From an uncultured Phascolarctobacterium sp. (GTDB taxonomy: Bacteria; Bacillota; Negativicutes; Acidaminococcales; Acidaminococcaceae), in NCBI RefSeq assembly GCF_937920985.1, contig NZ_CALDXR010000052.1:1-36115 (forward strand): DNA of 36,115 nt. The letters run 5' to 3'. The translations under genes were made by a program, and so were the position numbers. The notes under the pieces are model-generated. The model was not told the DNA's origin, did not search any database, and saw only the letters and a list, made by a program, of their open reading frames with translations. Shown here piece by piece: positions 29,637 to 36,115 of the stretch (positions are counted from its first letter, which is position 1; the number at the start of each line of letters is the position of its first letter).

Positions 29637-30461
29637 GTGATTAGTATAAAGAATTTGAAGCATTACTATACAGATGCTGATGGCAACGAGGTAAGGGCAC
29701 TGGACGGCGTAAGCCTGGAGATTAAGCAGGGCGAATTTGTTGCTGTTATCGGCGCTAACGGCAGCGGTAAATCTACGCTGGCACGTCATTTGAACGCTTT
29801 GCTGTTGCCAACGGATGGCACTGTGCTGGTAGATGGCATGGATACTGAAGATGAAAATAAAATGTGGGATATCCGCCAGAAGGTGGGCATGGTGTTCCAA
29901 AATCCTGATAACCAGATAGTTGCTGCGATTGTAGAAGAGGACGTGGCCTTTGGTCCGGAAAATATCGGAGTACCGGGACCGGAAATACCGCAGCGTGTGG
30001 CAGATTCTTTGGCTGCAGTAGGCATGACGGAATATGCCAAGCATGCACCGCATCTTTTGAGCGGCGGCCAGAAGCAGCGTGTGGCGATAGCAGGTATTCT
30101 GGCGCTGCAGCCAGAATGCATTGTGCTGGACGAGCCGACAGCGATGCTCGACCCGCAGGGACGCAAAGAAATTGTGGGCACTGTACGCAAGCTTAATGAA
30201 GAAAAAAAGATGACTATAGTTTATATTACGCATTACATGGTGGAAGCACTGGCTGCCGACCGCGTAGTTGTTATGGAAAAAGGTCATATCAGATTTATGG
30301 GTACTCCGCGTGAGGTTTTCAGCAGAGTGGATGAGCTGGAGGCTTTGGGCCTGGAGGCTCCGCTGGCGGCGAAGGTAGCCAGTGAGCTGCGCAAAAGCGG
30401 TGTAAAGCTGCCGCAGGATATTATTACAGATGAGGAGCTGGCGCAGGCATTATGTCAATAA
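29637..30461 (+). CDS. ecfA1: ECF transporter ATPase A1
   Basis: A 274-residue ABC ATPase of the energy-coupling factor module, which powers uptake of vitamins and metals through interchangeable substrate-binding (S) subunits. Walker A is GANGSGKST (39-47), the signature is LSGGQKQR and Walker B is CIVLDEPTAMLDP. The Q-loop segment VFQNPDNQIV is typical of EcfA1. The start is GTG 29637, with GGAGG seven bases upstream. The gene overlaps ecfA2 by ten bases. No S component is in the window, consistent with a shared (group II) module. Confidence 0.95.
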   Translation: MISIKNLKHYYTDADGNEVRALDGVSLEIKQGEFVAVIGANGSGKSTLARHLNALLLPTDGTVLVDGMDTEDENKMWDIRQKVGMVFQNPDNQIVAAIVEEDVAFGPENIGVPGPEIPQRVADSLAAVGMTEYAKHAPHLLSGGQKQRVAIAGILALQPECIVLDEPTAMLDPQGRKEIVGTVRKLNEEKKMTIVYITHYMVEALAADRVVVMEKGHIRFMGTPREVFSRVDELEALGLEAPLAAKVASELRKSGVKLPQDIITDEELAQALCQ

Positions 30462-31309
30462 AACTTTCTAATATATATCATACATATTCCAAGGGCACTC
30501 CGTTTGAACGTCTGGCGCTCAATGATGTGTCGCTGGAGATTGCCAAGGGCGAAATAGTTGCTATTATAGGACACACTGGCAGCGGTAAATCTACTTTAGT
30601 ACAGCATTTAAACGGCTTGCTGAAGCCTGATAAGGGCAGTGCAAGCATTGATGGCATTGATATTACTGCCAAAGGGGCGGAAGCCAAGACTGCACGCCAA
30701 CAGGTTGGCATGGTATTTCAGTATCCGGAGCATCAGCTGTTTGCGGAAACTGTTTTCGAGGATATCGCCTTCGGCCCGCGTAACAAAGGCTTTGCTGAGG
30801 ATGAGGTAGAAAAGCAGGTGCGTGAGGCTATGGCCTTCGTCGGTCTGGATTATGATACCTATGCGCAGCGCTCTCCGTTTCAGCTGAGCGGCGGTCAGAT
30901 GCGCCGTGTAGCTATTGCCGGCGTAGTTGCGATGAATCCGGATTATCTGGTTTTGGACGAGCCTTCCGCAGGCCTGGATCCGCGCAGCCGCAATGCCGTA
31001 TTTAAGGAAATCATGTCATTACACAAAAGCCGCGGTATTGCCATTGTTTTGGTAACGCACAGCATGGAGGAGGCAGTAAAATATGCTGACCGTCTGCTGG
31101 TTATCAACGCTGGCAAGGTGCTGTTTGACGGCACTCCTGCAGATATTTTCAAGCAGCATGCCGATGAGCTGGTCAAGGTTGGCGTAGATGTGCCGCAGGT
31201 TTACAAGCTGGCGGATTTACTGCGCAAAAACGGCCTGGCAGTGAAAGAGAATATTAAAGACGATATGAGCCTGGTCAAGGCAATCAAGCAAGCAAAGGGG
31301 TGGAAATAA
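30452..31309 (+). CDS. ecfA2: ECF transporter ATPase A2
   Basis: A 285-residue second ATPase that pairs with EcfA1. Walker A is GHTGSGKST (40-48), the Q-loop is VFQYPEHQLFAETV, the signature is LSGGQMRR and Walker B is YLVLDEPSAGLDP. The QYPEHQLF segment is characteristic of EcfA2 rather than A1. It overlaps ecfA1 at its start and ecfT at its stop (TAATG), so the three coupling genes are translated together. Confidence 0.95.
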   Translation: MSIKLSNIYHTYSKGTPFERLALNDVSLEIAKGEIVAIIGHTGSGKSTLVQHLNGLLKPDKGSASIDGIDITAKGAEAKTARQQVGMVFQYPEHQLFAETVFEDIAFGPRNKGFAEDEVEKQVREAMAFVGLDYDTYAQRSPFQLSGGQMRRVAIAGVVAMNPDYLVLDEPSAGLDPRSRNAVFKEIMSLHKSRGIAIVLVTHSMEEAVKYADRLLVINAGKVLFDGTPADIFKQHADELVKVGVDVPQVYKLADLLRKNGLAVKENIKDDMSLVKAIKQAKGWK

Positions 31310-32124
31310 TGCTGACAGATATAACCTTAGGACAATATTTCCCCGGTAACTCCTTTATCCATAAGCTTGATCCGCGTACTAAGCTGTTGGCTACCTTGAT
31401 TTATATCATTGCTATTTTCTTTGCGGTAACGCCGTTGGCTTATGGTATCCTGACCGCCTTTGCAGCTGTGGTAATTCTTATCTCGAGAGTTCCCTGGATG
31501 CTGGTATTTAAGTCCTTGAAGCCTATCTGGATTATCGTTATTCTTACGATGCTGATTCATATGTTTACCGCTCCTGGTGAGCATATTGTTTTTACCTGGA
31601 AGTTTTTGAGCGTAACTGCCGAAGGCATCGATATGGGCGTAAAGATGGCTGTACGCCTGATTTTGCTGCTGCTGTTTTCTTCGGTGCTGACCTTTACGAC
31701 ATCGCCGATTGTACTGACAGACGGTATTGAAAATCTGCTGCGTCCGTTCAAAAAACTGGGTGTTCCTGCGCATGAGCTGGCTATGATGATGACCATTGCT
31801 TTGCGCTTTATTCCTACATTATTGGATGAAACAGACCGCATTATGAAGGCACAGACCTCTCGCGGCGCTGATTTTGCCAGCGGTAATATTTTCCAGAGAA
31901 TGAAAAATATGCTGCCGCTTTTGGTACCGCTGTTTATCAGTGCCTTCCGCCGTGCCGATGAATTGGCTGTTGCAATGGAAGCTCGCTGCTATCGCGGCGG
32001 CGAAGGACGTACGCGCATGCATGAGCTGGCATATGCCGGCCGCGATTACCTGGCCTTTGCTTTGATTATTATACTGGCGGTTGGCCTCGCAGTATTGCGC
32101 TGGGGGAATGTATGCGTACAATAA
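31309..32124 (+). CDS. ecfT: ECF transporter transmembrane component T
   Basis: A 271-residue membrane scaffold joining the two ATPases to the S subunit. It begins MLTDITLGQYFPGNSFIHKLDP-like, with the DPRTKLL motif of the family. The coupling-helix motifs are visible as TSRGADF and EARCYRGGEGRT, which contact the ATPases. Several hydrophobic helices lie between. ATG 31309 overlaps the ecfA2 stop and has AAAGGGG upstream; the in-frame GTG at 31300 lies within that site. The 3' end overlaps truA by 13 bases. Confidence 0.94.
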   Translation: MLTDITLGQYFPGNSFIHKLDPRTKLLATLIYIIAIFFAVTPLAYGILTAFAAVVILISRVPWMLVFKSLKPIWIIVILTMLIHMFTAPGEHIVFTWKFLSVTAEGIDMGVKMAVRLILLLLFSSVLTFTTSPIVLTDGIENLLRPFKKLGVPAHELAMMMTIALRFIPTLLDETDRIMKAQTSRGADFASGNIFQRMKNMLPLLVPLFISAFRRADELAVAMEARCYRGGEGRTRMHELAYAGRDYLAFALIIILAVGLAVLRWGNVCVQ

Positions 32125-32864
32125 AGCTGGTTGTAGCCTATGACGGCAGTGCCTATCACGGCTTTCAGAAGCAGAAGAACGTGCAGACGGTGCAAAATGT
32201 TTTGGAAGAAGTGTTGACTATGCTGTGTGGCGAGCCTGTAGTAACCGCAGGCAGCGGGCGCACGGATGCCGGGGTACATGCTTTGGCGCAGACGGTGACC
32301 TTTACTACGAACGGACGCATTCCCTGTGCTAATTTGGTGCGTGCGGCGGCAAGCCTGCTGCCGGAGGATATCGTGGTGGTGAGCGCCGAGGAGATGCCGG
32401 AAGGCTTCCACGCGCGCTTCAGCGCACAGTGGAAGACGTATCATTACAAGCTGCTTGTCAATGAGCACGTCAATCCCTTTATGGTGCGTTATGCCTGGCA
32501 GCTGCGTCAGCAGCTTAATCTGAAGGCTATGAATGAGGCGGCTGAGCTGCTGTTGGGAACACATGATTTCAGTGCCTTCCGCAGTAGCGGCAGCGTAGAT
32601 ACTTCGCCGATAAAAACAATTTATGCTGCCAAGTGGCAGCAGCAGGGTGAAGAGATTCTTTTCCGCATCAGCGGTGACGGCTTTTTGTATCACATGGTAC
32701 GCAACATAGTCTGGTCCCTGGTACAGGTGGGAATGGGCAAGCGTACGGTGCAGGATTTTGCCGCCGAGCTGACGGCACAGCGCTGCGAATTCCTGAACGA
32801 GCCTGCTCCGGCACAGGGTTTATACCTGGCGGAGGTCGGTTATCGGGAGTATCCGCAGCTTTAA
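32112..32864 (+). CDS. truA: tRNA pseudouridine(38-40) synthase
   Basis: A 250-residue enzyme that converts uridines 38-40 in the tRNA anticodon arm to pseudouridine. The catalytic aspartate is D52 in the motif GSGRTDAGVHALAQ. FHARFSAQWKTYHY and GDGFLYHMVRNIV are other family blocks, and the length is standard. It overlaps ecfT by 13 bases, so it is co-translated with the transporter genes, the usual Firmicute arrangement. Confidence 0.96.
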   Translation: MRTIKLVVAYDGSAYHGFQKQKNVQTVQNVLEEVLTMLCGEPVVTAGSGRTDAGVHALAQTVTFTTNGRIPCANLVRAAASLLPEDIVVVSAEEMPEGFHARFSAQWKTYHYKLLVNEHVNPFMVRYAWQLRQQLNLKAMNEAAELLLGTHDFSAFRSSGSVDTSPIKTIYAAKWQQQGEEILFRISGDGFLYHMVRNIVWSLVQVGMGKRTVQDFAAELTAQRCEFLNEPAPAQGLYLAEVGYREYPQL

Positions 32865-32906
32865 GGGAAAAACTTTTGGAAAATGCTAAAATTTTAACAA
32901 AAATAC

Positions 32907-32935
32907 TTGACTTAAACTCTTAAGTTGCGTATAAT
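32907..32935 (+). promoter_or_regulatory. Strong promoter of rplM-rpsI with a palindromic spacer
   Basis: TTGACT (32907-32912), 17 bases, TATAAT (32930-32935). The spacer contains ACTTAA-ACTC-TTAAGT (32910-32925), a perfect 6-bp inverted repeat that overlaps the -35 box and might be an operator. Confidence 0.88.
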
Positions 32936-32946
32936 ATATCTACGTG

Positions 32947-33016
32947 ATTTTCCGCTTGATTTCACTAGCCCCGAAATACGGTGAGAAGATCGCAACGAAC
33001 TGTATATTTGGAAAAT
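32947..33016 (+). ncRNA. L13 leader-like RNA element
   Basis: Transcription should begin near 32942. ATTTTCC (32947-32953) can pair with GGAAAAT (33010-33016), closing a domain. Inside, TTTCAC pairs with GTGAGA and CCG with CGG (about 32960-32988). Position, size and sequence fit the Firmicute L13 leader family, an autoregulatory structure. The AGGAGGG ribosome site (33021-33027) begins five bases after the closing helix, so the fold could control access to it. I identify the family from memory and context, not by search. Confidence 0.65.
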
Positions 33017-33036
33017 ATCTAGGAGGGACACAAGCG

Positions 33037-33474
33037 ATGAAATCTTTTATGGCTAATCCGTCTAACATCGAACACAAATGGTACGTTGTTGACGCAGCTG
33101 ATAAAACTCTGGGCCGCCTGGCTGCAGAGGTTGCAAAAGTCCTGCGCGGTAAACACAAACCGACCTTTACCCCGCACATGGACACCGGTGATCACGTAAT
33201 CATTATCAATGCAGATAAGGTTGTTCTGACCGGCAAAAAACTGACTCACAAAATTTATTTCCGTCATTCCGGTTATCTCGGCGGCGACAGCTATGTAAAA
33301 GCTGGCGACATGCTGAAGAAAAACCCTGTAAAAATGGTAGAGCTCGCTGTTAAAGGCATGATTCCGCACAACAGCCTCGGCGCTCAAATTTTCTCCAAAC
33401 TTCATGTATATGCTGGCAGCGAACATCCGCATGCAGCTCAAAAACCTGAAGTAATGGAAATCAACGTTAGATAA
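33037..33474 (+). CDS. rplM: 50S ribosomal protein L13
   Basis: A 145-residue protein. L13 is an early-assembly protein of the large subunit. The family core is clear: KWYVVDAADKTLGRLAAEVA, then HMDTGDHVIIINADKV and the C-terminal GSEHPHAAQKPEV. ATG 33037 is chosen, with AGGAGGG nine bases before it; the protein starts MKSFMANPSNIEHKW, parallel to B. subtilis L13. A longer frame from 32944 would run through the leader element. rpsI follows after 21 bases. Confidence 0.97.
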   Translation: MKSFMANPSNIEHKWYVVDAADKTLGRLAAEVAKVLRGKHKPTFTPHMDTGDHVIIINADKVVLTGKKLTHKIYFRHSGYLGGDSYVKAGDMLKKNPVKMVELAVKGMIPHNSLGAQIFSKLHVYAGSEHPHAAQKPEVMEINVR

Positions 33475-33495
33475 TATCCGGGAGGGAACAAATAA

Positions 33496-33888
33496 ATGGC
33501 AGTAGTTACTTATAACGCAACTGGTCGTCGTAAATCTTCTGTTGCTCGCGTTCGCCTGGTTCCGGGTGAAGGCAACATCGTTATCAACGACCGTGAATTG
33601 AACAAATACTTTGGTCTGAAAACCTTAGAGCTGATTGTTAACCAACCGCTCGAAGTTACCGAAACCAAAGGCAAATATGACGTACTCGTTAACGTAAACG
33701 GCGGCGGCATTTCCGGCCAAGCTGGTGCTATCCGTCACGGCATTGCTCGCGCTTTGCTGAAAGTTGACGCTGAATTCCGTCCTGCTCTGAAAAAAGCAGG
33801 CTTCCTGACTCGCGACCCGCGCGAAAAAGAACGTCGTAAATACGGCTTGAAGAAAGCTCGTAAAGCTAGCCAGTTCTCCAAACGTTAA
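33496..33888 (+). CDS. rpsI: 30S ribosomal protein S9
   Basis: A 130-residue protein of standard length. The S9 C-terminal tail reaches the P-site tRNA; here it ends KASQFSKR, with the invariant final SKR. Other blocks are ATGRRKSSVARVRLVPG and GGGISGQAGAIRHGIARAL. GGGAGG lies just before the start. It is co-transcribed with rplM, and a terminator follows. Confidence 0.98.
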   Translation: MAVVTYNATGRRKSSVARVRLVPGEGNIVINDRELNKYFGLKTLELIVNQPLEVTETKGKYDVLVNVNGGGISGQAGAIRHGIARALLKVDAEFRPALKKAGFLTRDPREKERRKYGLKKARKASQFSKR

Positions 33889-33937
33889 TTTTTGGTTTAC
33901 TGTCAAGCACCAATCACAAACACAAATCGCACAAATT

Positions 33938-33968
33938 ACTCCGCAACTGTTGCAGTTGCGGAGTTTTT
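33938..33968 (+). terminator. Intrinsic terminator of rplM-rpsI
   Basis: ACTCCGCAACT (33938-33948) pairs perfectly with AGTTGCGGAGT (33954-33964) around a 5-base loop, with a five-T run. Confidence 0.94.
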
Positions 33969-34080
33969 GTATTTATATTTGTATTTTTTGTGAAAAGCAA
34001 AAATAAAAAAAGGGTTTTAGATATACTTGCAAGAATTAATAATAGTTAAGTTTAAAAGCTGCGTGAAGGAGTGAAAGCAG

Positions 34081-34458
34081 ATGATTGTAGGCATTGGCTG
34101 TGATATTATCGAAATAGAACGTATTGCCCGGGCAATAAAGCGCGAGTCTTTCATTCAGCGTGTATTTACAGCAAAGGAGGCTGCTTATTGCCAAAGCCGT
34201 GGCCAGCAGGCAGCAGCAAGCTTTGCAGCTCGTTTTGCAGCTAAGGAAGCAGTGCTTAAGGCTTTGGGAACAGGCCTGAGAGAAGGTTCATTGCAGGAAA
34301 TAGCTGTAGCTAATGATGCATTAGGTAAACCTTTGGTGCAGCTTAGCGGGCACTTTGCAGCGCTGTCCAGACAGCTTGGCGTAAAAAATATACAAATCAG
34401 CCTGAGCCATAGCAGAGATTTTGCTGTGGCCTATGTGATAATGGAGGATGACAAATGA
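34081..34458 (+). CDS. acpS: Holo-[acyl-carrier-protein] synthase
   Basis: A 125-residue phosphopantetheinyl transferase that attaches the 4'-phosphopantetheine arm of CoA to acyl carrier protein. The metal-binding residues are D8 (GIGCDIIEIERI) and E56 (RFAAKEAVLKALGTG). Length is normal. GAAGGAG lies about nine bases before the ATG. The stop overlaps the next start as ATGA, so it is coupled to nnr, a pairing common in bacteria. The 112 bases upstream, after the rpsI terminator, are AT-rich without a clear promoter. Confidence 0.96.
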   Translation: MIVGIGCDIIEIERIARAIKRESFIQRVFTAKEAAYCQSRGQQAAASFAARFAAKEAVLKALGTGLREGSLQEIAVANDALGKPLVQLSGHFAALSRQLGVKNIQISLSHSRDFAVAYVIMEDDK

Positions 34459-36005
34459 AATTAGTAAATGTACAGGAAATGAAACAGCTTGATCAACTGG
34501 CGACAGCAGAATATGCTGTACCGGGAATCTTATTGATGGATAATGCAGCGCAGGCTGTTGCCGATACTGTTAATGATAGCTTGGACGAGCTGGACGGCGA
34601 AAGCGTAGTTGTTTTTTGCGGTGGCGGCAATAATGGCGGTGATGGCTTCGGTGCTGCCCGTTGGCTGCAAAATTATGGTGCCAAAGTACGCGTTTTTGTC
34701 GTAGGCAAGGCGCTCGAGGCTTTTACAGGTGATGCTGCGGCAGAGCTTGCGATGCTGCAAAAAACTGATGCTAAGGTAGAGGTTATTGCCAGCGAGGATG
34801 ATTGGCTGCTGGCGGAGCTGGCTGCTGCCAAGGCAGATTTGTTGGTTGATGCGTTAGCAGGAACCGGCTTCCACGGCGAGCTGGAGGGAGAAATTCTGCG
34901 TGCCTGCAAGCTGTTAAATGAAAGCGAAAAATATATTGTTGCTGTTGATGTGCCTACGGGTGTGAATGCAGATAATGGCACTGTTGCTGAAAATGCAGTG
35001 CGTGCAGATAAAACAGTAACTATGGCTTTGCTGAAAACTGGTCTTTTACTTTATCCAGGTCGCGAATATTGCGGTGATATTGAGCTGGCAGATATTGGTA
35101 TGCCTGCAAAAATGGTTGACGAATGTGCGAGCAAAAAATATCGTCTGACAGACGATATTGTACGCGAGCTGCTGCCGCTGCGTAAGGCAGATGCGCATAA
35201 GGGTGATGCCGGACGCGCTGTAATCTGCGCTGGCAGCCCCGGTTTTACCGGTGCTGCAGCCTTGAGCAGCTACGCTGCTGTTAAGGCAGGCGCCGGGCTT
35301 GTTTCGCTTTATACACCGCTCAGCAGCAGAGATGTGCTTGCAGGCAAGCTGACAGAGGTTATGGTGCATGGCTTGTTGGAGCGCATGCCTGGTATTTTGG
35401 GCGGTGGTGCTGCCGGCGATGTTGCGAAAAATGCTAATGCAGCTGACGTGCTGGCGATTGGACCTGGCTTGGGTACCAGTGAAAGCACCCAGCAGGCAGT
35501 GCGCGATATATTGCTGCAGCTGCAGGTGCCTGTTGTTATTGACGCAGATGCACTGACAGCTTTGCAGGGACATACAGAAATTTTGACGCAGATGCAGGCT
35601 GCAAAGGTGCTGACTCCGCATCCCGGTGAGATGGCACGTCTTATCGGCAAGGAGATCAGCGAAATTAATGCTGACCGTATCAATATTGCAGCACAATATG
35701 CTAAAGAATGGAATGCTATACTGGTGCTCAAGGGAGCGCCGACAGTTATTGCCTGCCCGGACGGCACTGTTTATGTCAACAGCACTGGCTCTAGTGTCTT
35801 GGCTACAGGTGGCAGTGGTGATGTGCTGACAGGTATTATTGCCGGTCTGGCAGCGCAGGAGATTACTTTGCAGGAGGCTGCTGTTTGCGGTGTTTATCTG
35901 CACGGAAAGGCTGCGGATATCAGTGGTATTGATATTGGTCTGGCAGCAGGTGAGCTGGCGCAGTTTTTGCCGGAGGCGCGACATGAGGTTCTGAAAGGCA
36001 ATTAA
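34455..36005 (+). CDS. nnr: Bifunctional NAD(P)H-hydrate epimerase/dehydratase
   Basis: A 516-residue fusion enzyme that repairs damaged NADH and NADPH. The N-terminal YjeF_N epimerase domain (about 1-215) has CGGGNNGGDGFGAARWL, which interconverts R- and S-hydrates. The C-terminal ribokinase-like dehydratase domain (about 235-510) has KGDAGRAVICAGSPGFTGAA, AIGPGLG, VIDADAL, LTPHPGEMARL and TGGSGDVLTGII, with the aspartate of GSGD as the expected catalytic residue. It uses ADP to dehydrate the S form. The start ATG lies within the acpS stop overlap. Both domains look complete. Confidence 0.96.
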   Translation: MKLVNVQEMKQLDQLATAEYAVPGILLMDNAAQAVADTVNDSLDELDGESVVVFCGGGNNGGDGFGAARWLQNYGAKVRVFVVGKALEAFTGDAAAELAMLQKTDAKVEVIASEDDWLLAELAAAKADLLVDALAGTGFHGELEGEILRACKLLNESEKYIVAVDVPTGVNADNGTVAENAVRADKTVTMALLKTGLLLYPGREYCGDIELADIGMPAKMVDECASKKYRLTDDIVRELLPLRKADAHKGDAGRAVICAGSPGFTGAAALSSYAAVKAGAGLVSLYTPLSSRDVLAGKLTEVMVHGLLERMPGILGGGAAGDVAKNANAADVLAIGPGLGTSESTQQAVRDILLQLQVPVVIDADALTALQGHTEILTQMQAAKVLTPHPGEMARLIGKEISEINADRINIAAQYAKEWNAILVLKGAPTVIACPDGTVYVNSTGSSVLATGGSGDVLTGIIAGLAAQEITLQEAAVCGVYLHGKAADISGIDIGLAAGELAQFLPEARHEVLKGN

Positions 36006-36024
36006 TGCTTTAATACTAATTTTG

Positions 36025-36054
36025 TTTACAGACTTCCGCAATTAGTGTTAAAAT
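36025..36054 (+). promoter_or_regulatory. Candidate promoter of the next gene
   Basis: TTTACA (36025-36030), 18 bases, TAAAAT (36049-36054), in the 110 bases after nnr. No terminator is seen after nnr. The gene served would start at or beyond the window edge; no convincing start with a ribosome site is visible inside. Confidence 0.5.
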
Positions 36055-36115
36055 ATATTGTTGGTAGATTGCAAGTGCAAATTGAACAAGATTTATCAAG
36101 CAACTATATCAGTGG

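Noticed and set aside
32944..33036. N-terminal extension of L13 from an upstream start
   Set aside because: It would translate through the leader structure and its ribosome site, has no ribosome site of its own, and does not match known L13 starts.
35046..36041. A 331-codon minus-strand frame opposite nnr
   Set aside because: nnr has all expected motifs on the plus strand; the reverse frame is Cys/Gln/Ser-rich and unrecognisable.
36060..36115. Start of a further gene at the right edge (GTG near 36076)
   Set aside because: The open frame is too short to recognise and has no ribosome-binding sequence, so I list only the candidate promoter.

Overview
The window reads almost entirely left to right (every gene I accept is on the + strand). 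It is a transcription/translation core region of a low-to-mid-GC Firmicute that also has outer-membrane traits. Bacillus-like features are RpoC starting MIDVNNF from a TTG codon, an L10 leader, an L13 leader-like element, the ecfA1-ecfA2-ecfT-truA-rplM-rpsI order and strong AGGAGG ribosome sites. An ArnT-like lipid A sugar transferase next to a two-component system suggests a lipopolysaccharide-bearing member, most likely Negativicutes (for example Acidaminococcaceae/Phascolarctobacterium-like). This placement is inference from gene content, not from a search.

Region 1 (1-3760) is the end of tuf, then rpmG, secE, nusG, rplK, rplA, rplJ and rplL. It carries several RNA control elements: a hairpin between the nusG ribosome site and its start, a 23S-rRNA-like L1 target just before rplA, and an L10 leader with an intrinsic terminator before rplJ.

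Region 2 (3760-10405) separates rplL from rpoB, which are usually adjacent. It holds an AT-rich esterase-like gene bracketed by two near-identical ~70-bp copies of the rplL terminator, a lipoprotein plus ATP-grasp (glutathionylspermidine synthase-like) pair, a LysR regulator, an NhaC-type antiporter and an isoaspartyl dipeptidase.

Region 3 (10405-18660) is rpoB and rpoC. A short leader with an intrinsic terminator precedes rpoB. RpoC has what looks like a three-fold tandem expansion of a segment present once in E. coli and B. subtilis, and RpoB has a long acidic tail.

Region 4 (18660-24190) has an unrecognised 130-residue protein, an OmpR-family regulator with its histidine kinase, the ArnT-like transferase (a PmrAB/arnT-like layout) and an MFS permease.

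Region 5 (24190-27900) is a duplicated module: palindrome, promoter, tandem glycine riboswitch, terminator, AGCS amino-acid:sodium symporter and 3' hairpin. The palindromes and the 3' hairpins differ between the two copies by compensatory changes.

Region 6 (27900-36115) has a YccF protein, an apparent ~95-nt small RNA gene, a TauE/SafE permease, the energy-coupling module of an ECF vitamin transporter, truA, rplM-rpsI behind a strong promoter and leader, then acpS and the NAD(P)HX repair enzyme gene. No rRNA, tRNA, CRISPR array, transposase or prophage gene was seen.
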